From contig JAZQUI010000036.1 in NCBI GenBank assembly GCA_045631205.1, positions 62,001 to 126,000 on the forward strand: 64,000 bases of DNA, written 5' to 3'. The DNA comes from HGM04593 sp045631205 (lineage in GTDB: Bacteria; Bacteroidota; Bacteroidia; Bacteroidales; Bacteroidaceae). Below the pieces are notes generated by a model that saw only the letters and a list, made by a program, of their open reading frames with translations, ran no database searches and was not told where the DNA came from. Position 1 is the first letter of the stretch, and each line of letters opens with the position of its first letter. The position numbers and the translations under genes are program-made. Positions 1 through 7,615 of the stretch are shown one piece after another.

Positions 1-78
1 AAGGTCGTTTATGATTGCTTGCTCGATAAAACTGACACTCTTTTTCTCGTTCTTTTCAGTTTCGTTTATCTCGGTCAT
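1..78 (-). CDS. glnS: glutaminyl-tRNA synthetase, N-terminal fragment (probable)
   Basis: Only the first 26 codons are in the window; the gene runs off the left edge. The start is the ATG at 76-78. The visible residues form a charged Lys/Glu/Asn-rich start followed by KKSVSFIEQAI and a Asn-Asp-Leu. This resembles the start of Bacteroides GlnRS, which has a short charged tail, then 'KKSLNFIE' and then the class I catalytic core. The assignment rests on remembered family similarity of a short stretch, so it is tentative. The gene is divergent from fhs. Confidence 0.5.
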   Translation of the reverse strand, partial: MTEINETEKNEKKSVSFIEQAIINDL

Positions 79-125
79 TGTATATATGTTTTTTTGTTTT
101 TTATCAGTGTCTTTAATACAATTTA

Positions 126-133
126 CAAAAATA
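126..133 (-). promoter_or_regulatory. -7 promoter element for the leftmost (glnS-like) gene
   Basis: On the minus strand this reads TATTTTTG, a full match to the Bacteroidota -7 consensus TAnnTTTG. It lies about 48 nt upstream of the minus-strand ATG at 78. A TTG on the same strand (plus 156-158) sits 22 nt upstream, slightly longer than the usual 19-21 spacing. Confidence 0.45.
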
Positions 134-247
134 GCACAAAAAACGGAATTTTCTTCAATGGCAGGGGGTATAAATTTCTAAAAATGGAATAATTGTGTCT
201 GTTGAAAAAAATAGAGGATTTTAGGCCGGCTTTTGGAGTTTAATCAC

Positions 248-255
248 TATCTTCG
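248..255 (+). promoter_or_regulatory. -7-like promoter element for fhs
   Basis: TATCTTCG, a one-base variant of TAnnTTTG that recurs upstream of several genes in this window (argF', porQ, the DUF4468 gene). It lies 42 nt before the fhs ATG. I see no good -33 TTTG at the right distance. Confidence 0.4.
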
Positions 256-297
256 CAATCTCTTACACGTGTATATAAATACTAAAATATATAAACT

Positions 298-1959
298 ATG
301 AAAAGTGACATTGAGATAGCTCACGAAACGGAGCTGCAACGTATTGAGAATGTAGCTGCAATGATGGGTATTGCGGCAGACGACCTTGAACATTATGGTA
401 AGTATATCGCAAAGCTCCCTTTGAGCCTTATTGGCGAGCAGAAGGGAAAACTTATCCTTGTTACCGCAATTACTGCCACACGTGCGGGTATTGGTAAAAC
501 CACAGTATCTATCGGTCTTGCACTTGGTCTTAACAAGATTGGCAAGAAGGCTGTGGTAGCTCTCCGTGAGCCTTCACTCGGTCCCTGTTTCGGTATGAAG
601 GGTGGTGCTGCCGGTGGCGGTTACGCACAGGTGTTGCCTATGGAGAAAATCAACCTTCACTTTACTGGTGACTTCCACGCGATTACTTCGGCTCACAATA
701 TGATTGCGGCTTTGCTCGACAACTATCTCTATCAGCACGCAAAAGAGGGCTTCGGTCTTAAAGAGATTCTTTGGCGTCGTGTACTCGATGTGAACGACCG
801 CTCTTTGCGCTCAATAATCACTGGCGTTGGCCCCGCTACAAATGGTCTTGTGGAGCAGGCTGGTTTCGATATTACCCCTGCATCGGAGCTTATGGCTATT
901 CTCTGCCTTGCTTCAGATGAGAACGACTTGCGTCGTCGCATTGAGAACATTTTGCTTGGTTACACATATTCAGGTGACCCCTTCACCGTGAAAGATTTGG
1001 GTATTGCCGGCTCTATTATGGTTCTTTTGAAGGATGCCATACAGCCCAACCTCGTGCAGACAACCGAGAATACCCCCGCAGTGGTTCATGGTGGCCCCTT
1101 TGCAAATATTGCTCACGGTTGCAACTCGCAACTTGCTACCAAAATGGCTCTCGCCCATAGTGAATATACAATTACGGAGGCCGGTTTTGGTGCCGACCTT
1201 GGAGCTGAGAAATTCTATAACATCCTTTGCCGCAAGAGTGGTCTCCAACCCGATGCAACAGTTATTGTTGCCACAGCACAGGGCTTGAAGATGCACGGTG
1301 GTGTGGAACTCGACAAAATCAAGGAACCCGACATGGAGGGCTTGCGCAATGGTCTTGCCAACCTTGACCGTCACGTTGCCAACTTGCAGTCTTTCGGTCA
1401 GTCGGTAATAGTTGTGTTCAACCGTTTTGCTACCGATACCGACGAGGAGATGGCTCTTCTTCGCGCTCACGTGGAGCAGGAACTCGGCTTGCCTTTCGTT
1501 ATCAACAACGCCTTTGCACAGGGTGGCGAGGGTGCTGTGGAGATGGCACAGATTGTGGTTGATACCATCGCCAACAACCCCTCAAAGAAACTCGAATTTA
1601 CATACAGCGATGAGGACAGCATTGCTACAAAAATCGAGAAGGTTGCGAAAAATATCTATGGTGCCGCATCGGTATCATTTGCAAAACCCGCAATGGATCG
1701 CATAAAGCTTGCCGAGAAGTTGGGTATGACATCGTTCCCTGTATGCATTGCAAAGACACAGTTCTCTTTCAGTGCCGACGCGAAACTGTATGGTGCTGCA
1801 AAGGGGTTCAACTTGCAGATACGCGACGTTGTGCTTAACGCTGGTGCCGAGATGATTGTTGCCATTGCCGGCGACATCATTCGTATGCCCGGTCTTCCCA
1901 AAGACCCCCAGGCCAATCACATCGATTATATTAACGGTGAAATCGTAGGCTTGAGCTAA
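298..1959 (+). CDS. fhs: formate--tetrahydrofolate ligase
   Basis: ATP-dependent ligation of formate to tetrahydrofolate, giving 10-formyl-THF for purine and one-carbon metabolism in the cytosol. The 553-residue length matches the family. The N-terminal third carries the P-loop-like ATP site, with TRAGIGKTT at about residues 61-69. It is followed by the conserved EPSLGPCFGMKGGAAGGG region and FTGDFHAI. The C-terminal MPGLPKDPQA stretch is also typical. The gene is followed after 6 nt by rarA, so they are probably co-transcribed. A second one-carbon enzyme, 5-formyl-THF cyclo-ligase, is encoded at 27.3 kb. Identification is secure. Confidence 0.97.
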   Translation: MKSDIEIAHETELQRIENVAAMMGIAADDLEHYGKYIAKLPLSLIGEQKGKLILVTAITATRAGIGKTTVSIGLALGLNKIGKKAVVALREPSLGPCFGMKGGAAGGGYAQVLPMEKINLHFTGDFHAITSAHNMIAALLDNYLYQHAKEGFGLKEILWRRVLDVNDRSLRSIITGVGPATNGLVEQAGFDITPASELMAILCLASDENDLRRRIENILLGYTYSGDPFTVKDLGIAGSIMVLLKDAIQPNLVQTTENTPAVVHGGPFANIAHGCNSQLATKMALAHSEYTITEAGFGADLGAEKFYNILCRKSGLQPDATVIVATAQGLKMHGGVELDKIKEPDMEGLRNGLANLDRHVANLQSFGQSVIVVFNRFATDTDEEMALLRAHVEQELGLPFVINNAFAQGGEGAVEMAQIVVDTIANNPSKKLEFTYSDEDSIATKIEKVAKNIYGAASVSFAKPAMDRIKLAEKLGMTSFPVCIAKTQFSFSADAKLYGAAKGFNLQIRDVVLNAGAEMIVAIAGDIIRMPGLPKDPQANHIDYINGEIVGLS

Positions 1960-1965
1960 ACCGTT

Positions 1966-3249
1966 ATGGCAAAACCCCTTGCAGAACGTTTGCGCCCTAC
2001 CGATTTCAGCATGTATGTGGGGCAGCGACACCTCGTTGGTGAGGGTGCCGTGCTTCGTCGTATGGTCGATTCGGGGCGCATCCTTTCGTTCATAATGTGG
2101 GGCCCGCCGGGAACGGGAAAGACAACCATTGCTAAAATAATAGCCAAAAAACTGAATCGCCCCTTTTACACCCTGAACGCAGTGTCGTCGGGTGTTAAAG
2201 AGGTGCGTGAGGTTATAGACAAAGCGAAGAACTCACCGCTTTTCTCGGGTGGTGGCGGTGCAATACTCTTTATAGACGAGATACACCGTTTCAATAAGTC
2301 GCAGCAGGATTCGCTGTTGAGCGCAGTGGAAACAGGTATTGTGACACTCATTGGTGCAACAACCGAGAATCCTTCGTTCGAGGTTATACGCCCGCTTTTG
2401 TCGCGTTGCCAGCTTTATGTGCTCAAATCGCTCGAAAAAGATGATTTGCTGCATCTGCTCGATTATGCAATAACAACCGATGAGGCTTTGAAAACTCGTG
2501 GAGTGGAACTGCGCGAGACCGACGCTTTGCTACGATACAGCGGTGGCGATGCCCGTAAGTTGCTCAACACCCTTGAACTTGTTGTAGAGGCCGATGCGGA
2601 GTCGCCGGTTGTAGTAACCGATGATAAGGTTGTAAGTTGCCTGCAACAAAACCCTCTTGCCTATGACAAGGAGGGTGAAGTGCATTATGACATAATTTCG
2701 GCCTTCATAAAATCCATACGTGGTAGTGACCCCGACGCTGCACTTTATTGGCTTGCCCGTATGATAGAGGGCGGCGAGGCTCCTGAATTCATTGCCCGCC
2801 GTCTTATAATTTCTGCATCCGAGGATATTGGCCTTGCCAACCCAAATGCTCTGCTTCTTGCCAATGCGGCCTTTGACGCTGTAATGAAGATTGGCTGGCC
2901 CGAGGGGCGTATTCCCCTTGCCGAGGCCACAGTCTATCTTGCCACCTCGCCCAAGAGCAATTCGGCATACATGGGCATAAACAACGCGCTCGAAAAGGTG
3001 CGCGAAACGGGTAATCTTCCAGTACCTCTGCCTCTTCGAAATGCCCCCACGCAACTTATGCGCCAATTGGGTTATGCCGACGGATACAAATATTCACACG
3101 ACTATCCCCATCACTTTGTGAAACAACAGTTTTTGCCCGATGATGGAAAGGATTTCTCTTTCTGGGTGCCACAGGATAACCCTGCCGAGCAAAAGACCAA
3201 AGCTTGGATGAATTTCTGTTGGGGCGATGACAGGACGTTTTCCAAATAG
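1966..3249 (+). CDS. rarA: replication-associated recombination protein A (MgsA/RarA AAA ATPase)
   Basis: AAA+ clamp-loader-like ATPase that acts at stalled replication forks and gaps. The protein has 427 residues. Walker A is GPPGTGKTT near residue 46 and Walker B is LFIDEIHRF near residue 101. Sensor 1 lies in GATTENPSFE, and the C-terminal helical tetramerisation region contains the family-typical RLIISASEDIGLANP and MRQLGYADGYKYSHDYP. The start ATG is 6 nt after the fhs stop, suggesting one transcript. A long palindrome downstream (3257-3342) probably terminates transcription. Confidence 0.96.
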   Translation: MAKPLAERLRPTDFSMYVGQRHLVGEGAVLRRMVDSGRILSFIMWGPPGTGKTTIAKIIAKKLNRPFYTLNAVSSGVKEVREVIDKAKNSPLFSGGGGAILFIDEIHRFNKSQQDSLLSAVETGIVTLIGATTENPSFEVIRPLLSRCQLYVLKSLEKDDLLHLLDYAITTDEALKTRGVELRETDALLRYSGGDARKLLNTLELVVEADAESPVVVTDDKVVSCLQQNPLAYDKEGEVHYDIISAFIKSIRGSDPDAALYWLARMIEGGEAPEFIARRLIISASEDIGLANPNALLLANAAFDAVMKIGWPEGRIPLAEATVYLATSPKSNSAYMGINNALEKVRETGNLPVPLPLRNAPTQLMRQLGYADGYKYSHDYPHHFVKQQFLPDDGKDFSFWVPQDNPAEQKTKAWMNFCWGDDRTFSK

Positions 3250-3256
3250 TAATATC

Positions 3257-3342
3257 ATTATGGCGGTCAAAAGGAGTTTGAAGTGAACCCCAAAAGTTTT
3301 TTGTCTAACTTTTGGGGTTCACTTCAAATTGGCTGCCATAAT
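3257..3342. repeat. 86-nt near-perfect palindrome, terminator and possible IS3-type MITE
   Basis: The inner arms are a perfect 22-bp inverted repeat (3277-3298 and 3307-3328) around an 8-nt loop containing a T-run. The outer arms (3257-3270 and 3329-3342) pair with only two G-T wobbles, separated from the inner stem by a 6-nt bulge on the left. The inner arm ends in TGAAGTGAACCCCAAAAGTT, which resembles terminal inverted repeats of IS3/IS150-group elements from memory. It lies between convergent rarA and the M56 gene and can act as a bidirectional terminator. Confidence 0.7.
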
Positions 3343-3377
3343 TCTTTTTACGTTATGATTTTTTGTTTGTGCCTCCT

Positions 3378-5390
3378 TTATCTCTTTTTTGAGAAGGTAA
3401 GTGTCAAAGAGGGCCTTGAACGCACGGGCTTGCCATCCTTTGTGGCGGGTTTCCATTTCTTTTGGGTGTTGTAGATGAGTGCTAATGCCTCGCTATCCAC
3501 AGCGTTGTTGCCCGAGCTCTTTGTTACCTTGGCAAATGTGATGCTGCCGTCGGTCTCCACATTGAATTCTATTGTAACACTCCCTTCGGTGAGCCCGCTG
3601 TCAAGCACCGCCTTTCTGTTGCCAAGTTGCAGGTCGCTTGTATCTCCAATGAACTCTGCTCCCGGGGTATCGAATCTTACCGGTGTCGCATCGCCTTGTT
3701 TTATACCTATATTAAATTGGTACGTTTGCGGCTCCTTGCCACTGCTTGCATTGTCGTAGGTAAAGCTTGTGGGGTCGAACTGTGTGTGTTTTTTAAGTTC
3801 AAGCACGATGGCACCGTATTTGCCCTTTTCGCCATATAGTTTTGTAGCCGCTCCCTCCTCAAGAACGTTTACACTCTCAATATCCTCTTCCTTTATGTTG
3901 CTGATGATGTCCGCATTGCCCTCATATATCGCGCCGTTTATGATAAGCAGGGGCGACTCTCTGTTCAGCAACAGCATATTGTCGTTTCTCTTGGGTTGTG
4001 GGGTGCCTTGCAAGCGGAACATAATGGGCAGGGTGTATTGTACCGCCACGTTCTTGCCGTTCTGCTTGCCGGGTGTCCACTGTGGCATGCTCTCGACCAC
4101 GCGCACGGCTTCTTTGTCCAAAGCCTCATTGCCGCTACTTTTTACAATATGCACATTGTTAATGTTGCCATTGCGGTTTACAATAAATTGTATAACGCTA
4201 CGTCCCTCGGCTTTGGCATCGCGTGCCTCCTGTGGGTAACGTATGTTTTTTTGCAAGAAAGCGAACATAGCTTCGTTTCCGCCCGGAAATTGGGGCATCT
4301 TTTCCACTACTTGATAGACCAGTTCGTTATCCCATACCGTGTCGTTTGGTTCCGCGTGTTTTACTTCGCCGATTGCTGCAATTTTCTTAGCAGTGCTGTC
4401 GCCGGTAGCTATTGCAAACATTGTCTCTTGTTTGTTTATGGTAAAATCCGTAACTTTGCCATTGCTTTCGTGCTCGGTGGCATTAATACTCTCGGGTTGC
4501 GAAAAAAGTAGCGCAGCAAATGCTGTCGCCGGGAGTATGTACAATGCTTTTGTACATCTCCATAGGTTTGATTTCTTTTTACACATCATAGTGATACGTT
4601 TAATGGTTGAACTGTGATTGAAGCTGTTGGCAATAGAGTAGAGCCTTGCGCCAACGGCTTTTTTTATTATTAGTTGTTGATATTTCTTGATATTTGTGCC
4701 ACTGTGCAGTACTGCTTGGTCGGCTTCGTATTCGTGTATCTCTTTAAGTTGTTTTTTTACAAACCAGGCGAATGGGTTGAACCATTGGAGAATAATGACA
4801 ATCTCTGCTATTATAATGTCAAGTGAGTGTAAGGCATTGCAGTGAGCGCTTTCGTGTATTATTATCTCTTTGCCACATTCCTGTAAATCACTATTGCTTA
4901 TAACTACCCATCGGAACCAGCTAAAAGGTTTTATCTCTTCATCAATAACACGCAGTTCAATGCCGGGTGTGCCTTCTCGCATTTCTCCTCTATTTATTAT
5001 GTGCGCAAGGGTTATATACATTGCAATCAGCCTTACTACGAGGATTGACATTCCTATCAAGTATAGAGTAGCAAGCAGTGTCGTGTAGTTCCAAAATGTT
5101 GTAGCAGGCACAGTTGTCGGTAATGTGCTGTCGTTTGTTATGGCGTGCAGGGTCGTAAAGTTAATTTCTGTGGCGGTAGGAACTTCTTTGGTAAAGAGGC
5201 CTGTTAAAGGGAACTCCACACCGATGTTCACCAGTGGTAATGCGAAGGCAAGTAATATGCTTGAAAGCAGGGTGAAGCGTTTGAAACGGTGAAATGTTTC
5301 ATTTTGCAGAAATGTCGTAAATAGCAGTGCATACAGTGTAAGCACAATTGCCGATTTTCCAATATATATAAGGAGTGCTTCCATATACAT
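3378..5390 (-). CDS. BlaR1/MecR1-like M56 metallopeptidase sensor with TonB and plug-like domains
   Basis: Membrane metalloprotease sensor of the BlaR1/MecR1 type, 670 residues. Hydrophobic segments near residues 5-25, 40-55 and 100-130 precede a zinc site, HESAH at 179-183, with the third ligand probably Glu222 in YEAD. Another hydrophobic segment lies at about 282-297. Three extracytoplasmic modules follow. The first TonB C-terminal domain spans roughly 358-460. A stretch at about 478-535 resembles a TonB-dependent-receptor plug (LLIINGAIYE, EDIESVNVLE, KLYGEKGKYGAIVL). The second TonB_C-like domain spans about 580-668. The start ATG directly abuts the stop of blaI, so the two are translationally coupled. 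The family's role is signal-triggered proteolytic inactivation of the BlaI partner; the signal here is unknown. Confidence 0.88.
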   Translation of the reverse strand: MYMEALLIYIGKSAIVLTLYALLFTTFLQNETFHRFKRFTLLSSILLAFALPLVNIGVEFPLTGLFTKEVPTATEINFTTLHAITNDSTLPTTVPATTFWNYTTLLATLYLIGMSILVVRLIAMYITLAHIINRGEMREGTPGIELRVIDEEIKPFSWFRWVVISNSDLQECGKEIIIHESAHCNALHSLDIIIAEIVIILQWFNPFAWFVKKQLKEIHEYEADQAVLHSGTNIKKYQQLIIKKAVGARLYSIANSFNHSSTIKRITMMCKKKSNLWRCTKALYILPATAFAALLFSQPESINATEHESNGKVTDFTINKQETMFAIATGDSTAKKIAAIGEVKHAEPNDTVWDNELVYQVVEKMPQFPGGNEAMFAFLQKNIRYPQEARDAKAEGRSVIQFIVNRNGNINNVHIVKSSGNEALDKEAVRVVESMPQWTPGKQNGKNVAVQYTLPIMFRLQGTPQPKRNDNMLLLNRESPLLIINGAIYEGNADIISNIKEEDIESVNVLEEGAATKLYGEKGKYGAIVLELKKHTQFDPTSFTYDNASSGKEPQTYQFNIGIKQGDATPVRFDTPGAEFIGDTSDLQLGNRKAVLDSGLTEGSVTIEFNVETDGSITFAKVTKSSGNNAVDSEALALIYNTQKKWKPATKDGKPVRSRPSLTLTFSKKR

Positions 5391-5756
5391 TTACTGATGT
5401 TTATCTTTGATTTTTTCAATTAGTTGCTTAAGTTCTTCTATTGAGATTTCTTCTTCCTCCACTAATGAGGATACGGCATTCAGGTATGAGTTTTTGAAGT
5501 ACTGGCCAATGATGTTCTTAAGGCTTTTTCTGCCATATTCGCTCTTGCTTATGGCGGCGTAATATTGAAAAGTATTGCCGTAGGCTTTGTGAGTTATATA
5601 CCCCTTTTCTTCCAAACCGCGCACAATGGTCGATACTGTGTTTATGTGTGGTTTAGGTTCGTCGAAAAACGGTATTAACTCTTTGACGAATAGTGGCCCT
5701 TCGCGCCAGAAGAGCTCCATAATCTCCTCTTCTCTTTTTGTAAGATTCTTCTTCAT
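5391..5756 (-). CDS. BlaI/MecI/CopY-family transcriptional repressor
   Basis: Winged-helix repressor of 121 residues. LTKREEEIMELFW at the N-terminus, the PHINTVSTIVRGLEEKGY recognition helix and wing, and the C-terminal helices for dimerisation are typical of BlaI/MecI. It is encoded immediately upstream of the M56 sensor that would cleave it. Three dyads of identical design lie just before its start and are the likely autoregulatory operators. No beta-lactamase gene is adjacent, so the regulon beyond the pair itself cannot be read from this window. Confidence 0.93.
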   Translation of the reverse strand: MKKNLTKREEEIMELFWREGPLFVKELIPFFDEPKPHINTVSTIVRGLEEKGYITHKAYGNTFQYYAAISKSEYGRKSLKNIIGQYFKNSYLNAVSSLVEEEEISIEELKQLIEKIKDKHQ

Positions 5757-5761
5757 AACTC

Positions 5762-5826
5762 AACTATATTTTTTAGTTGAGTGCAAATAACTATAATTTT
5801 TAGTTGCAGAACTAATTTTTATAGTT
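5762..5826. promoter_or_regulatory. three BlaI-type operator dyads
   Basis: Three copies of AACTA-N7-TAGTT occur at 5762-5778, 5789-5805 and 5810-5826, all with exactly 7 nt between half-sites. The first copy is extended to a 9-bp dyad (ACTCAACTA/TAGTTGAGT). They lie 5-70 nt upstream of the blaI start. BlaI-family repressors bind such dyads, so autoregulation of blaI and the M56 gene is inferred. Confidence 0.75.
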
Positions 5827-5849
5827 AAAAGATGTGAATGGGGTATAAA

Positions 5850-6578
5850 TCAGCGTATAATGGCAATAATTCCGCTTATAATCATAAGCACGCATACGGC
5901 TCGGCGCAGTGTCTCGCGGCTTATTTTGTTGAAACACCACGCTCCTATTAATGAACCAATGAGAATGCCGCCAATGCCTGTAGCCCATAGTATGGGTGTG
6001 GTGGCTGTGAAGTAACCTTCGTGTGCGCGGAAAATGGTGTAGAATATATTGAACACTACCGAGAGTGCCTGCATTGTTGCCATATATTGCATTTTATCCT
6101 TTATTGCACTTATGCAGTAAAGGACCACGGCCGGGCCCGGCATTGCGAAAACGCCGCCCATAACACCGCTGATGGTGCCTATAGTGGCACGTGCAGCATT
6201 GGACTGCATCATAAGTGAGATTTTCTTTTCCCAAAAGAGGAAATAGAGAGCCACGGCTACAAGTACCACTCCCAGGCATCGTTTCATTGTGTCGTTGCTC
6301 ATGGATGCCATAAATTCTATGGCAAAGAACGCTGCTATGATGTTGAACAGTATGATTACAGCAACGCTTTTCCAACAGATGCTTTTCCAATGGCGCAGAG
6401 TAATGAAGAGAGCAGTACTTCCTGCCAGCAGCCCCGAAAGGGTGATGGACTCGCCGTAAGAGGGCAGAATGAAGGGAAAGAACATCATCACAAATATTCC
6501 AAACCCGAATCCGCTTGCTCGCTGTATGAAGCTTGCGGCAATGGAGAGGAGGAATATGAGTGTGTAGGTGGTGAGCAT
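5850..6578 (-). CDS. TauE/SafE-family membrane permease
   Basis: Polytopic inner-membrane protein of about 242 residues of the sulfite exporter TauE/SafE (DUF81) family. It has about eight hydrophobic segments and two related halves. The family-typical features are a first-helix stretch with SFIQRASGFGFGIFVM and a second-half motif ISGVMGGVFAMPGP. The family transports small anions such as sulfite or sulfoacetate; the substrate here is unknown. I chose the ATG at 6576-6578. A TTG six codons earlier is in frame but less likely. An inverted repeat separates it from argF' downstream of which it is not co-oriented in any tight operon. Confidence 0.85.
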   Translation of the reverse strand: MLTTYTLIFLLSIAASFIQRASGFGFGIFVMMFFPFILPSYGESITLSGLLAGSTALFITLRHWKSICWKSVAVIILFNIIAAFFAIEFMASMSNDTMKRCLGVVLVAVALYFLFWEKKISLMMQSNAARATIGTISGVMGGVFAMPGPAVVLYCISAIKDKMQYMATMQALSVVFNIFYTIFRAHEGYFTATTPILWATGIGGILIGSLIGAWCFNKISRETLRRAVCVLMIISGIIAIIR

Positions 6579-6596
6579 TGTGGGTGTATTTAGCAA

Positions 6597-6621
6597 AGAG
6601 GGTGACTTTTGGTCACCCTCT
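6597..6621 (-). terminator. terminator-like hairpin after argF'
   Basis: Perfect 10-bp inverted repeat (6597-6606 with 6612-6621, loop of 5 nt) between the 3' end of argF' and the start of the TauE gene. The T-run on the minus strand is short (TTT), so it may be a weak terminator or an mRNA-end hairpin. Confidence 0.55.
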
Positions 6622-6627
6622 CTATGT

Positions 6628-7581
6628 TTAAAGATTTTCTATAATTCGTTTCAGTACCACCGTTGCCGAAATTTCGCGGTTTGCAGCCTCGGGAATGACA
6701 AGTGAGCGCGGGCTCTCTATAACATCGTCTGTCACAATCATATTGCGGCGCACGGGTAAGCAGTGCATAAAGTGAGCGTTATTGGTAACAGCCATCTGTC
6801 GCTCGCTCACTGTCCAATCGCGGTCGGTGCATATTACCTTGCCGTAATTGTCGCCTGTGTAGGCTGCCCAGTTTTTGGCATAAACAAAGTCGGCACCTTC
6901 AAAGGCTTTCATCTGGTCGTACTCAACGCGGGCGTTACCCACAAAGGCGGGGTCGAGTTCGTAACCCTTGGGGTGGGTTATAACGAAATCGTAGTCGGCT
7001 GCGTTCATCCACTCTGCAAATGAGTTGGGCACAGCCTGAGGCAATGCTTTGGGGTGTGGTGCCCAAGTGAGGACTACTTTGGGGCGTTCCTTTGTTTTGT
7101 GTTCCTCGATGGTGATGAGGTCGGCAAAACTCTGGAGCGGGTGGCGGGTTGCTGCCTCCATTGAGAATACGGGGCGTCCTGAATATTTTATGAATTGGTT
7201 GAGGATTACCTCGTTGTAGTCGTCCTCTTTGTTCTCGAAACGGGCAAACGAGCGAACGCCGATAACGTCGCAGTAACTACCCATTACCGGAATTGCTTCG
7301 AGTATATGTTCGGGTTTGTCGCCGTCCATAATAACTCCTCGCTCGGTCTCAAGTTTCCAGGCACCTTGGTTTATGTCGAGTACAATTACGTTCATTCCCA
7401 GATTGAGTGCTGCTTTTTGTGTACTCAAACGGGTGCGCAGGCTCGAGTTGAAGAATACCATCATAAGGGTTTTGTTCTTGCCAAGCTCGCAAAATTTATA
7501 GCGGTCGGCTTTTATTTCGAGTGCCTCTTTTACAGCGCTTTTAAGGTCGCCTATGTCGTTTACGGTGATAAAGTTTCTCAT
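6628..7581 (-). CDS. argF': N-succinylornithine carbamoyltransferase
   Basis: Transfers the carbamoyl group of carbamoyl phosphate to N-succinyl-L-ornithine in arginine biosynthesis. The 317 residues match the Bacteroides fragilis enzyme closely from memory. The carbamoyl-phosphate loop is SSLRTR at 46-51, and HCLPVRR lies near the C-terminus. The loop GDKPEH places a proline exactly at residue 90. In this family Pro90 goes with N-succinylornithine specificity and Glu at the equivalent position with N-acetylornithine. A TATCTTCG promoter element lies 23-30 nt upstream, overlapping the end of tamB. Confidence 0.93.
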   Translation of the reverse strand: MRNFITVNDIGDLKSAVKEALEIKADRYKFCELGKNKTLMMVFFNSSLRTRLSTQKAALNLGMNVIVLDINQGAWKLETERGVIMDGDKPEHILEAIPVMGSYCDVIGVRSFARFENKEDDYNEVILNQFIKYSGRPVFSMEAATRHPLQSFADLITIEEHKTKERPKVVLTWAPHPKALPQAVPNSFAEWMNAADYDFVITHPKGYELDPAFVGNARVEYDQMKAFEGADFVYAKNWAAYTGDNYGKVICTDRDWTVSERQMAVTNNAHFMHCLPVRRNMIVTDDVIESPRSLVIPEAANREISATVVLKRIIENL

Positions 7582-7603
7582 ATTGTTATATTTTTTTGTT
7601 TTG

Positions 7604-7611
7604 CGAAGATA
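7604..7611 (-). promoter_or_regulatory. -7-like promoter element for argF'
   Basis: Minus-strand TATCTTCG, one mismatch to TAnnTTTG, centred about 26 nt before the argF' start. Its -33 region would fall inside the last codons of tamB, which ends at 7616. Confidence 0.45.
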
Positions 7612-7615
7612 GTAT

